From Pseudomonas asuensis (GTDB taxonomy: Bacteria > Pseudomonadota > Gammaproteobacteria > Pseudomonadales > Pseudomonadaceae): a stretch of 64,000 nt of DNA. Below, in pieces: positions 25,641 through 33,875 of the stretch. Within the stretch, counting starts at the first letter, position 1; every line of letters begins with the position of its first letter. The notes below the pieces were generated by a model. It was not told where the DNA came from. It was given only the letters and a program-made list of their open reading frames with translations, and did no database searches. Position numbers and translations under genes: made by a program. The DNA is taken from the NCBI RefSeq assembly GCF_014646755.1, contig NZ_BMNW01000002.1, positions 370,035 to 434,034 of the forward strand, written 5' to 3'.

Positions 25641-26144
25641 TTAGCCTCTCTCTCCGCGTAGTAATCGTGCATGGAATAATGGAATGTTCGTCAAACTGTA
25701 GACGGCAGCTGCCAGTTGCACATCTTCCCGACCACCAAAGAACCGTTCGGTCCGGGAGAAAATGACCAGCTCGCCCTGATAACGAAAGCCCCAGCCAAAG
25801 CATACGGTGCCAGCGGGTATTCCATCTACTCCATCCGGGCCTGCAAGCCCCGTGTTAGAGATGGCGACCGCTGCATCACTGTCATGTAATGCCCCGATCG
25901 CCATCTCACGTGCAACCTCTTCACTCGTCAGGTTGAACGTATCAATAGTGTACTCGTGCACCCCCAGCAGGCGTTGCTTAGCAGCAGGAGAATAAACAAC
26001 ATAACCGGCATCAAGACACGATCCGCTGCCTGGGATTTCCGACAGCAAATGAATCACCCGACCTGCTGTACAGGACTCGGCCGTAACCAGCAGCATGTCG
26101 TACTCTTTCAAATAATCGAGAACCGGTTGGATATCTGACCTCAT
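25641..26144 (-). CDS. pncC: Nicotinamide-nucleotide amidohydrolase (CinA C-terminal domain)
   Basis: 167 residues, the stand-alone CinA C-terminal domain. The signature TAESCTAG is at residues 21-28, followed by GSGSCLDAGYVVYSPAAKQ, and NTGLAGPDG corresponds to the family GxAGP motif. It deamidates NMN to nicotinate mononucleotide, feeding it back to NAD synthesis. The frame opens at GTG 26156, but that codon overlaps the Shine-Dalgarno GGGAG used by ATG 26144. Directly followed by nadE. This pairing makes an NAD-salvage module, relevant because bacterial NMN is a by-product of NAD-dependent DNA ligase. Confidence 0.9.
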   Translation of the reverse strand: MRSDIQPVLDYLKEYDMLLVTAESCTAGRVIHLLSEIPGSGSCLDAGYVVYSPAAKQRLLGVHEYTIDTFNLTSEEVAREMAIGALHDSDAAVAISNTGLAGPDGVDGIPAGTVCFGWGFRYQGELVIFSRTERFFGGREDVQLAAAVYSLTNIPLFHARLLRGERG

Positions 26145-26228
26145 GGATACTCCCACGAAACGAAGTGCGCTTTTGCGTTATGAAAGGCAGCCGTCGTGCA
26201 AGTTCGATTCGAAGGCTCATACGTAGCA

Positions 26229-26876
26229 TCACAAAGGCTTCAAATCGTCAGGAATATCTACATCACGATAAATTCCGGGGTCATTGCACGCTATCCAGCG
26301 TAGCTCACCCTGCCTAAACAGGACGCGCCCACCACGATCTCCCGTAAGCGCACACAATGCCTCAAAGTAACGGCGGCCAAACGCCACCGGATTACCGGCC
26401 ACCGGGTTGCCAGCCACTGGGTTGCCAGCCACTGGATTGCAAGGCTTTTGTGGGTAGCTATCGCGTTGAGGCGAGAACGGTACGGCAATGACCTCCTCTG
26501 TCACTGCTTCTGCTATCCGGCGGAACGTCTCTGGCTGTACAAATGGCATATCACCCAGGGCGATTAACCAGCCCCGGTGATGAGGTTCGGCAGCAATGGC
26601 TTGTGCCAATGTGTCACCCATACCGTGTGTTGGTACGACCAGTACATCAAAGCCTTCATTCCTGGCCAGCGCTGCTACGCCTGGATTATCGGGACGGGTA
26701 ACAACAACCCGTCGCTGACCGATTCCTTTCAGGTTAAGCAAGATCTGCTGTAGTACCACCGCGGCTTGGCCCGCCTCGGTTTGATAACCTGCCAGCAGCT
26801 TGTCGGCACCTCCCTGAGCGCGAAAACGACTGCTCTGCCCAGCGGCCATCACGATTACACAGAGCGTATCCGCCAT
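26229..26876 (-). CDS. Molybdenum cofactor cytidylyltransferase-like (MocA/MobA family)
   Basis: 215 residues. Nucleotidyltransferase motif AAGQSSRFRAQGGADKLLAG near the N-terminus, metal-binding GDMPFV, and C-terminal NPVAFGRRYF. MocA attaches CMP to Mo-molybdopterin for xanthine-dehydrogenase-family enzymes. Next to xdhC, which it follows by 1 base, this role is likely. Oddity: the NPVA motif is repeated in tandem (NPVAG three times, then NPVAF), encoded by four 15-bp units at 26383-26442. Normal family members have one copy. The extra 15 residues sit in the loop before the conserved motif, so activity may survive. Confidence 0.86.
   Translation of the reverse strand: MADTLCVIVMAAGQSSRFRAQGGADKLLAGYQTEAGQAAVVLQQILLNLKGIGQRRVVVTRPDNPGVAALARNEGFDVLVVPTHGMGDTLAQAIAAEPHHRGWLIALGDMPFVQPETFRRIAEAVTEEVIAVPFSPQRDSYPQKPCNPVAGNPVAGNPVAGNPVAFGRRYFEALCALTGDRGGRVLFRQGELRWIACNDPGIYRDVDIPDDLKPL
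26383..26442 (+). repeat. Four tandem 15-bp units inside mocA
   Basis: Units on the plus strand: GCCACCGGATTACCG, GCCACCGGGTTGCCA, GCCACTGGGTTGCCA, GCCACTGGATTGCAA. The central two differ at one base. In frame, they encode the repeated NPVAG on the minus strand. The length of 15 keeps the reading frame whatever the copy number. Confidence 0.93.
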
Positions 26877-26877
26877 A

Positions 26878-27867
26878 TCAGGCCACTTGATTGACGGCAG
26901 GCTTAGCCTGTTTCTTTTGCATCAAGGCGACACCGTTTTTCACGGACACTATCTCAGCAAGCAGCGAAATAGCGATTTCAGCCGGTGTGTGGCTACCGAT
27001 GTGCAGGCCGATAGGGCCATGCAAACGGTCGATTTCCTCCTCGCTCAAGTCAAATAAAGCCAAGCGCTCTCGGCGCTTGCGGCTATTGCCCATCGAGCCT
27101 AACGCACCCACATAGAACGCCGAGGATTTAAGCGCAGTCAGAAGCGCCATGTCGTCCAGACGCGGATCATGGGTTAACGCCACAATCGCTGTTCGCTCAT
27201 CAGGCACGATGGACAGCACCGCATCGTCAGGCATGCCCGGAACGAAACGTGCTTTTGAGGTTTCCCAGCCATGATTGAATTCTTGCCGCGGATCGCAAAT
27301 CAGCACATCGAAATCCAGCATATGGGCCATTTCGGACACATAGCGGGACAGCTGCCCAGCACCAATCAACAACAGACGCCAGCGTGGGCCGTAGACAACG
27401 CGCAAAGTCTGTCCATCCAGGTGTAACGCCTCGTCTGCCTGCGCCGAAAACAGCTTTACAGTACCCGTGCCTAATTCGAGCTGCCTGGCCACAAGCTCAT
27501 GATTATCACAGCGGCTTAGCATGTCAGCGATCCATTGTGGATTGCCAACAGGCTCCTGTACCAGACGCAGCGTCCCTCCACACGGAAGCCCAAAGCGTGC
27601 CGCCTCTTCCTGCGTTACGCCATACGTGATGAGTTCGATACCTTGCTCAGGAATTCGGCCCTCGTTCATCCGCGCAATCAGATCATCTTCGATGCAACCG
27701 CCAGAAACCGAGCCGGCAACGCGGCCATCCTCCCGCAGGGCCAGCATTGCGCCCGGTGGACGCGGTGAGCTTCCCCATGTCTGCACCACCGTAAACAGCA
27801 CAACGCGATGTCCTTCTTGCCGCCAAGCCAAGGCGCTACGCAATACGCTCGAATCCACACTATCCAT
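26878..27867 (-). CDS. XdhC family molybdoenzyme maturation protein
   Basis: 329 residues. The XdhC_CoxI domain at the N-terminus has TWGSSPRPPGAML and SGSVSGGCIEDDLI. The C-terminal Rossmann domain has RLLLIGAGQLSRYVSEMAHM and VALTHDPRLDD, then GALGSMGNSRKRRERL. XdhC proteins hand sulfurated Mo cofactor to xanthine-dehydrogenase-family apoenzymes. No such enzyme gene is in the window, so the client is elsewhere. The stop is 1 base from the mocA start, making an xdhC-mocA unit that might continue into pncC-nadE after 84 bases. Divergent from ku, with 185 bases between. Confidence 0.9.
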   Translation of the reverse strand: MDSVDSSVLRSALAWRQEGHRVVLFTVVQTWGSSPRPPGAMLALREDGRVAGSVSGGCIEDDLIARMNEGRIPEQGIELITYGVTQEEAARFGLPCGGTLRLVQEPVGNPQWIADMLSRCDNHELVARQLELGTGTVKLFSAQADEALHLDGQTLRVVYGPRWRLLLIGAGQLSRYVSEMAHMLDFDVLICDPRQEFNHGWETSKARFVPGMPDDAVLSIVPDERTAIVALTHDPRLDDMALLTALKSSAFYVGALGSMGNSRKRRERLALFDLSEEEIDRLHGPIGLHIGSHTPAEIAISLLAEIVSVKNGVALMQKKQAKPAVNQVA

Positions 27868-28052
27868 TCAGTTCACTCGATCGATAAGCCAGGAGGCTAA
27901 ACGCTACCAGTGTATAGCAGGCGCGTTTTGCCTCGACAGTCACGGATAGAACCTCTGAACAGCATCTGGTTCCCCGTCTGTCATGGCGCTTTGGAACCTC
28001 ATGCGCAGCGGCGAACTCAAAACTAAAATGCCCACACTCAGAGGTAACCGGT

Positions 28053-28958
28053 ATGCCACGCTCAATTTGGAAAGGCGCTGTCAGTTTCGGCCTGGTCAAT
28101 ATTCCGGTTTCCCTGGTGTCCGCTACCTCCAGCCATGGAATCGATTTTGACTGGCTGGACAAACGCAGCATGGACCCGGTGGGCTACAAGCGTGTTAACA
28201 AGAATACGGGCAAGGAGGTCTCCCGGGAAAACATCGTCAAAGGTATCGAACACGAAAAAGGCGAGTATGTCGTGCTCAGCGACGAGGAGATTCACAACGC
28301 CCTGCCGGAGGCCACCCAGACGGTCGACATTCTGGCATTTGTCGAAGCCAGCGAGATTTCCATCCTGCATTTCGAAAAGCCCTACTTTCTGACCCCTGAA
28401 AAGCACAGCGAGAAGGTGTATATCCTCCTGCGGGAAACACTCAGACGCACCGGCAAAGTAGGCGTCGCTAACGTTGTCATGCATACCAAGCAACACCTTG
28501 CCGTCATTATGCCGTTGGGCGATACGCTTGTGCTCAACACCTTGCGCTGGGCTAACGAAGTTCGCTCTGCCGAAGAAGTAGGCCTGGACGATTTGGATGC
28601 CAAGGTTTCCAAGCGCGAGATCGAAATGGCCGAACGCCTCGTAGAGGACATGACTGAATCCTGGGACCCGGAGCAGTATCACGACACCTTCGAAGAGAAC
28701 GTCATGAAGCTGGTTGAGCGCAAGGTGCGTGAAGGCAAACTTGAAACGCTCGAAGCTCCAGAACAGGAAGAGCCCAAGCGCACCGCTGATGTCATTGACC
28801 TTACGGAACTGCTCAAGCGGAGCCTGAGCGGAAAACACAAGTCGGTCGAAAGTGAGGGTAAGAAAACTGACGCAGCACAAGCCAAGCCCAAGCGCGCCAG
28901 CGCTACTCGGCGAGCGCCAGGCTCGGCCTCAACCAAGGCCCGTAAGGCTGCTAAATAA
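28053..28958 (+). CDS. ku: Non-homologous end-joining protein Ku
   Basis: 301 residues. The bacterial Ku core begins RSIWKGAVSFGLVNIPVSLV and runs to about residue 250; it forms the homodimeric ring that binds DNA ends. The C-terminal ~50 residues are Lys/Ala-rich (KPKRASATRRAPGSASTKARKAAK region), the basic tail that in other bacteria contacts DNA and LigD. ATG with AGAGGT 7 bases upstream. ligD follows after 11 bases, so the two-component end-joining system is a single operon. Confidence 0.96.
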   Translation: MPRSIWKGAVSFGLVNIPVSLVSATSSHGIDFDWLDKRSMDPVGYKRVNKNTGKEVSRENIVKGIEHEKGEYVVLSDEEIHNALPEATQTVDILAFVEASEISILHFEKPYFLTPEKHSEKVYILLRETLRRTGKVGVANVVMHTKQHLAVIMPLGDTLVLNTLRWANEVRSAEEVGLDDLDAKVSKREIEMAERLVEDMTESWDPEQYHDTFEENVMKLVERKVREGKLETLEAPEQEEPKRTADVIDLTELLKRSLSGKHKSVESEGKKTDAAQAKPKRASATRRAPGSASTKARKAAK

Positions 28959-28969
28959 GGAGCCCGGTC

Positions 28970-31528
28970 ATGGCAAACCCGCTAAGCGAGTACACTCGCA
29001 AGCGAAACTTCAAGGTTACTGCAGAGCCTGAAGGTGGCTCAGCCCATGGCCGCACATCGCCCGAGACGCTGCAATTCGTCATCCAGAAGCATGACGCGCG
29101 TCGGCTTCATTACGACTTTCGCCTGGAGCTGGACGGCACCTTGAAAAGTTGGGCAGTCCCCAAGGGGCCAAGCTACGATCCCAAAGAAAAACGTCTCGCC
29201 GTTCATGTTGAAGACCATCCTATTGAATACGGCACCTTTGAAGGCAGCATTCCAGAAGGTGAATATGGTGGTGGTGACGTTATTGTCTGGGACCGTGGCG
29301 TTTGGATTCCCCATGGCGATGCTGCTAAAGACTATGCCGCCGGCAAGCTCAAATTCGAGCTACAGGGTGAAAAGCTCAACGGCAGCTGGACCTTGGTGCG
29401 TACGCGCCTGCATGGTAATGGCAATAAGGAGCAGTGGCTGCTGATCAAGGAAAAGGACGACACAGCCCGCCCGCATGACACCTATGACGTGACAGACGCG
29501 CTGCCTGACAGTGTGTTAAGCGAGAAGACGCTACCGCAATTGGGCAAGGCACGCGCTAAACCTGACAAACCGGTTAATGCCGCGAAAACCAAACAAACAC
29601 GCACGCCAAAACTCAAAACAGCAAAGCCTTCACCCAAGCCGTCCGCGCTACCCGATATGATCGAAGCTGAACTGGCTACGCTGGTTGATGCACCTCCAGC
29701 AGGCGATTGGCTGTATGAAATCAAATTTGATGGCTATCGCCTGCTGACGCGGATTGACGAGGGCAAGGTCAGCTTTATTACACGCAACGGCAAGGATTGG
29801 ACTCATCGTTTGCCGGAGCAAGCCAAGGCTATTTCAGCACTTAGTCTGGAGAATGGCTGGCTGGATGGCGAAATCATTGTATTGGATGAAAAAGGGGTTT
29901 CTGACTTCCAGGCCCTGCAAAACGCCTTTGATAGCGGTCGAAACACCACCATTCTCTACTATCTGTTCGACATGCCGTTCTGCAATGGTATGGACCTGCG
30001 TGCTTACCCTCTTGAGGAGCGCCGCCGAGCGTTAAAGGCTGTACTAGATAAAATCGATTCGGAGGTCATCCGCTACTCAGAGGCATTTGATGTGCCTGCT
30101 GATAGGATTCTTGAAAGCGCCTGCAGCATTGGTCTGGAAGGAGTGATTGGTAAGCGTGCCGGCAGTCCATATCAGTCCAAGCGCAGCAATGACTGGATCA
30201 AACTTAAATGTAAGCGTCGACAGGAATTTGTAATTGGCGGTTACACCTCCCCTCAGGGGGCTAGAAGCCATTTCGGTGCACTTCTGATCGGCCTGCATGA
30301 TGAAAAGGGATCGCTGCGCTTTGCGGGCAAAATCGGGACGGGGTTTTCGCGGGAAAGCCTGGCTGCCCTTCATGAACAAATGCAGCCTTATGTGACTGAA
30401 AAGCCTGCGTTTACCAACCTTCCACGCGGCGCTCAGGCCCGTGGCGTCACTTGGCTCAAGCCAGAACTGTTGTGTGAGGTGGCATTCGCATCCATCACCA
30501 ATGATGGAGTCGTGCGCCAAGGTGTTTTCTATGGCTTGCGGCAAGACAAGTCCGCTCATGATATCGAACTTGAACACGCGCAAACCGTACCAGACAAAGA
30601 CTCTGCTATCGTGCCCAAGAAAGCATCGCCGCAGAAGGCAAAGGATGGTATTGAAATCGCGGGAGTACGTATCAGCCACCCTGAGCGCGTTATAGACCCT
30701 CATTCTAAAACCACTAAACGCGGCATTGCAGAGTATTATGAGCGTATCGCTCCCTGGATATTGCCACACCTGAAAAACCGGCCGGTTGCCTTGGTTCGTA
30801 CCCCTGAAGGTATCAAAGGCGAGCAGATTTTTCAGAAGCATAAGCAGACTCTGGCTATTCCACATATCCGCGAGTTGGATGCAAGCCTTGATCCAGGCCA
30901 TGCGCCTCTTATGGTGATTGATAATCTGGAAGCGCTTCTGGGCGCTGCTCAGATGGGCACAGTAGAACTGCATACCTGGAACGCCAAAGCTGATCACATC
31001 GATAAACCGGACCGAATGATCTTTGATCTGGACCCTGATCCAAAACTGCCGTGGAAAAGCATGCTGGAGGCTACTGAGCTCTTACTGACCCTGTTGGACG
31101 AGCTGGGCTTCAAAGCGTTTATCAAAACCAGTGGTGGCAAGGGCCTACATATTGTTGTCCCACTGGAGCGTAGGCACGACTGGGACAACGTGAAAGATGT
31201 TGCACAGGCCATTGCCCAGCATATGGCCAGCGTTATTCCAGAGCGTTTCTCCGCCAAGATGGGAGCGCAGAATAGAGTCGGCAAGGTATTTATTGACTAC
31301 CTGCGTAACCGTGAAGGCGCTACTACGGTTTCGGCTTATTCTCTGCGGGCTCGTCCGGGATTGGGTGTCTCAGTGCCAATTGATCGGAGCGAGCTAAAAA
31401 CCCTTAAGCAAGGTGACCAGTGGACCGTTGAGACGCTGTTCGAGCGGCTGGATGATCCGTGGGCAGGTTACAACACTGTGCGGCAGCGGATCACCGCTGC
31501 ACAGCGGAAAAAGCTAGGTATGGAGTAA
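28970..31528 (+). CDS. ligD: Multifunctional ATP-dependent DNA ligase LigD
   Basis: 852 residues in the order phosphoesterase-ligase-polymerase, as in Pseudomonas. PE domain 1-170 with H41 and H47 in QKHDARRLHYDF and H83 in EDHPIEYG. Ligase domain about 225-535 with the nucleotidyl lysine K252 in EIKFDGYR. Polymerase/primase domain about 555-850 with metal-binding D686 and D688 in FDLDPD. A Lys/Pro-rich linker (about 190-225) joins the first two. It trims 3' ends, fills gaps with rNTPs and seals breaks held by Ku. AAGGAG precedes the ATG. No sign of truncation. Confidence 0.96.
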   Translation: MANPLSEYTRKRNFKVTAEPEGGSAHGRTSPETLQFVIQKHDARRLHYDFRLELDGTLKSWAVPKGPSYDPKEKRLAVHVEDHPIEYGTFEGSIPEGEYGGGDVIVWDRGVWIPHGDAAKDYAAGKLKFELQGEKLNGSWTLVRTRLHGNGNKEQWLLIKEKDDTARPHDTYDVTDALPDSVLSEKTLPQLGKARAKPDKPVNAAKTKQTRTPKLKTAKPSPKPSALPDMIEAELATLVDAPPAGDWLYEIKFDGYRLLTRIDEGKVSFITRNGKDWTHRLPEQAKAISALSLENGWLDGEIIVLDEKGVSDFQALQNAFDSGRNTTILYYLFDMPFCNGMDLRAYPLEERRRALKAVLDKIDSEVIRYSEAFDVPADRILESACSIGLEGVIGKRAGSPYQSKRSNDWIKLKCKRRQEFVIGGYTSPQGARSHFGALLIGLHDEKGSLRFAGKIGTGFSRESLAALHEQMQPYVTEKPAFTNLPRGAQARGVTWLKPELLCEVAFASITNDGVVRQGVFYGLRQDKSAHDIELEHAQTVPDKDSAIVPKKASPQKAKDGIEIAGVRISHPERVIDPHSKTTKRGIAEYYERIAPWILPHLKNRPVALVRTPEGIKGEQIFQKHKQTLAIPHIRELDASLDPGHAPLMVIDNLEALLGAAQMGTVELHTWNAKADHIDKPDRMIFDLDPDPKLPWKSMLEATELLLTLLDELGFKAFIKTSGGKGLHIVVPLERRHDWDNVKDVAQAIAQHMASVIPERFSAKMGAQNRVGKVFIDYLRNREGATTVSAYSLRARPGLGVSVPIDRSELKTLKQGDQWTVETLFERLDDPWAGYNTVRQRITAAQRKKLGME

Positions 31529-31585
31529 ATGGTTCGCCTGTACTGTTGACGTGCCTCAAAAGCGCCCAATATCAGTTCGGCATTA

Positions 31586-31604
31586 TGCGAGGGATACCCT
31601 CGCA
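31586..31604 (+). promoter_or_regulatory. Hairpin immediately before the PIG-L ribosome-binding site
   Basis: TGCGAGGG-ATA-CCCTCGCA, 8-bp perfect stem with a 3-base loop, ending 1 base before AGAGGA that serves the ATG at 31619. It could be an operator or an RNA element. No T-run follows, so a ligD terminator is less likely. Confidence 0.45.
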
Positions 31605-31618
31605 AGAGGAACAGCGAT

Positions 31619-32359
31619 ATGACGACGCTAAACACCCGTACGTTAGAGGAAAAAAGCGCTTCGGCGCAGGAATGGGCCGCCTGGCCCAGATTTGCTGGAA
31701 TCCAGGAGGTAGACGCTAATCAATTAGTGCCTCCAGGTCGACGCGCCGTTATCATCGCGCCGCACTCGGATGACGAAATACTGGGCTGCGGCGGGCTTCT
31801 TGCCCAACTGGCCGAGCTGGGCCGCAAGGTTTTGCTGATTAGTGTAACCCGGGGCGAATACAAGCAGGGCTTCGGTAACCAACCGGTTTTTCATGTCCCT
31901 ACCCTGCCTGAAAGCCGCGAGGCCAGTCGACGGCTGTGCCTGGAGTGCGTAGATATCTGTCGGCTGGACTTTTCTGACGGCGTTGTAAGCAATGAAGAGC
32001 AGCGACTTAGCGAGCAATTGGCCGCGCTGATCAAATCGACCGACACGGTCTTCACTGCCTGGCGAGAAGATGGTCACTCCGATCATGAAGCCACAGGCCG
32101 AGCAGCAAGCTTTGCCTGTGTTGTAACAGGCGCACGCTGTATTGAAGTACCTCTCTGGGCATGGCAGTGGTTGCGCCCGGGGGATAATCGCTTTCCCTGG
32201 GAGCGAGCCCGGCGGCTACCGCTGGATGAGTCCAGTCTGGCGGTCAAGCGCTATGCCGTCGAAGCATTCAATACGGCTACCGGCCCGGCACCTGAGCCCA
32301 TTCTGCCCCAGCATGTGCTGTCTCGCCTGTTTCGCCCTTGGGAAATTTTCTTGGTTTGA
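31619..32359 (+). CDS. PIG-L family deacetylase
   Basis: 246 residues. The N-terminal zinc motif APHSDDE (normally AHPDDE or PHPDDE) is followed by ILGCGGLLAQLA, and GHSDHEAT supplies the other metal ligands. The family removes acetyl from N-acetyl-glucosamine-type substrates in thiol cofactors, glycolipids or polysaccharides. There are no bacillithiol or mycothiol genes nearby, so the substrate is unknown. The first 30 residues (NTRTLEEKSASAQEWAAWPR) are extra. Convergent with the TRIC gene with 3 bases between them. Confidence 0.88.
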   Translation: MTTLNTRTLEEKSASAQEWAAWPRFAGIQEVDANQLVPPGRRAVIIAPHSDDEILGCGGLLAQLAELGRKVLLISVTRGEYKQGFGNQPVFHVPTLPESREASRRLCLECVDICRLDFSDGVVSNEEQRLSEQLAALIKSTDTVFTAWREDGHSDHEATGRAASFACVVTGARCIEVPLWAWQWLRPGDNRFPWERARRLPLDESSLAVKRYAVEAFNTATGPAPEPILPQHVLSRLFRPWEIFLV

Positions 32360-32362
32360 GTG

Positions 32363-33001
32363 CTATCGGTTTCGGTCAAGCAGCTGCATGCGAGGCAACG
32401 CGAAATGCCAGCGGATTGCGGCAAGTCGAATCAAAAGCACAACCAGCATGGCTGTACCAGTAACCAGCTCTGGCGCAAGCTCCAGGCGATTCAGCCCAAG
32501 GTAGGTCAGCGAGCCGAGAATGCAGGGCGTGGCGTAGATTTCCTTGTGGAAGATCAATGGAATGTCATTACAGATGATATCCCGGATCACACCACCGGCT
32601 ACACCGGTCATGACTCCCATAATAACGGCTGTACTCAGCGGCACCTGCTGGCGCAAGGTAACCTCGGTGCCAATCACGGTAAAGACAGCCAAACCAAACG
32701 CATCGGCAATCAAGAGCGCCTTTTCCGGTATCGGCCGAGTCAGTCGTACCCACAGTACCGTACCCAAGGTGGCAAAGACCACCACGGCAATATAGGTATC
32801 ATCCCGTATCCAACTCACTGGATGTAGTCCCAGGATTACGTCGCGCAGGGTTCCGCCTCCTAACGCTGTTACCAGGGCTACAACCAGAACACCAAAGAGG
32901 TCCATTGCCTTACGTCCGGCCATAAGGGCTCCGGTAATGGCAAAAACGGCGACGCCAAACAGATCGCACAGATAAAACAGCGAAACCATCGAGGGCTCCA
33001 T
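32363..33001 (-). CDS. TRIC/YicG family cation channel protein
   Basis: 212 residues, seven hydrophobic helices in two repeats. Each repeat carries the family Gly-Gly/Arg-Asp signature: LGGGTLRDVILG in the first and AGGVIRDIICNDIPLIF in the second. Prokaryotic homologues of TRIC channels are trimeric K+-permeable proteins, though others of the family are annotated as amino-acid transporters. Its start overlaps the stop of the AraC regulator gene by one base (TGATG), so the two are coupled. Confidence 0.88.
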   Translation of the reverse strand: MEPSMVSLFYLCDLFGVAVFAITGALMAGRKAMDLFGVLVVALVTALGGGTLRDVILGLHPVSWIRDDTYIAVVVFATLGTVLWVRLTRPIPEKALLIADAFGLAVFTVIGTEVTLRQQVPLSTAVIMGVMTGVAGGVIRDIICNDIPLIFHKEIYATPCILGSLTYLGLNRLELAPELVTGTAMLVVLLIRLAAIRWHFALPRMQLLDRNR

Positions 33002-33792
33002 CAGGGACTAAAGAAATCGCCAGGGGTTGTTCCGAACTGAGTTCGAAACGCAGCGATAAAGGCTGAGGGCGAATCATAGCCGCAACTCAACGCAACAGTG
33101 GTCACACTCTCCCCCCGCTCAAGCAAGGTCAGTGCGCTTAGCAGCCGCAGCTTTTGTCGCCACGCCCTGAACGTAAGACCGGTCTCTCGCTGAAAGTGTC
33201 GGCTCAGGGTTTTTTCTGAAGCACCCAGTAACAGGGCCCACTCGGCCAGGGTACGTTGATCATCCGGCGTTTCCTGCAAGTACCCACACAAGCGGCGCAG
33301 CCGTGCGTCCGCAGGTAATGGCAAAGACAGCTCCATATGAGGAGCAATTGCCAGCTGATCAAGCAGTACACCGACCAGGCGCCCTTCACTGCCCGCCTCA
33401 TCATATTCGACGGGAAACGTTGTAAAAGCTCGGATCAGCTCGCGCAATAACAAGCTGACACTGAGCACGCGACACTCAGCGCCTTGGTCAGACAATAGGT
33501 TGGGCTCAAGATAAAGACTACGCATCTCAGCTTCGGCTGAGGAGCGTACTTCATGCTCCAGCCCTGCTGGAATCCATACGGCCCGCTGGGGCGGCGCCAC
33601 AAAACTACCCGCGCGCGTATGAACCGAGAGCACCCCTTTGATGGCATAAGAAAGCTGAGCCCAAGGATGACTATGCCAAGGCGTCCAAGACCCACGCGCC
33701 AACGACTCGGCGCGCGCATATACCGGTCGAGGCAGTACCTTGAGCGAGGGAATCTGCCTGCGCAACTCAGCGGATTGTCCGTTAGGCGACAT
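33001..33792 (-). CDS. AraC family transcriptional regulator
   Basis: 263 residues. The N-terminal cupin-like sensor (WTPWHSHPWAQLSYAIKGVL, VAPPQRAVWIPAGLEHEV) is of the type found in NimR-like regulators. The C-terminal double helix-turn-helix runs from about 160 (RTLAEWALLLGASEKTLSRH, then GESVTTVALSCGYDSPSAFI). The TRIC-like gene overlaps its end, and a BASS-type transporter gene starts 83 bases away on the other strand. It probably controls that transporter and its own operon. Confidence 0.9.
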   Translation of the reverse strand: MSPNGQSAELRRQIPSLKVLPRPVYARAESLARGSWTPWHSHPWAQLSYAIKGVLSVHTRAGSFVAPPQRAVWIPAGLEHEVRSSAEAEMRSLYLEPNLLSDQGAECRVLSVSLLLRELIRAFTTFPVEYDEAGSEGRLVGVLLDQLAIAPHMELSLPLPADARLRRLCGYLQETPDDQRTLAEWALLLGASEKTLSRHFQRETGLTFRAWRQKLRLLSALTLLERGESVTTVALSCGYDSPSAFIAAFRTQFGTTPGDFFSP

Positions 33793-33875
33793 TGAAAGCC
33801 TTTTTGGCGTTAGTCGGAATGCTCAAGCCACATTAAACTGCAAAGCCAGACTCAACAACTGTTCGAGAGATGTGA

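Noticed and set aside
26190-26225. tRNA-like AAGTTCGATTCGAAGG stretch
   Set aside because: No flanking T-stem, anticodon arm or acceptor pairing.
28062-28880. 272-codon frame on the minus strand
   Set aside because: Antisense shadow of ku.
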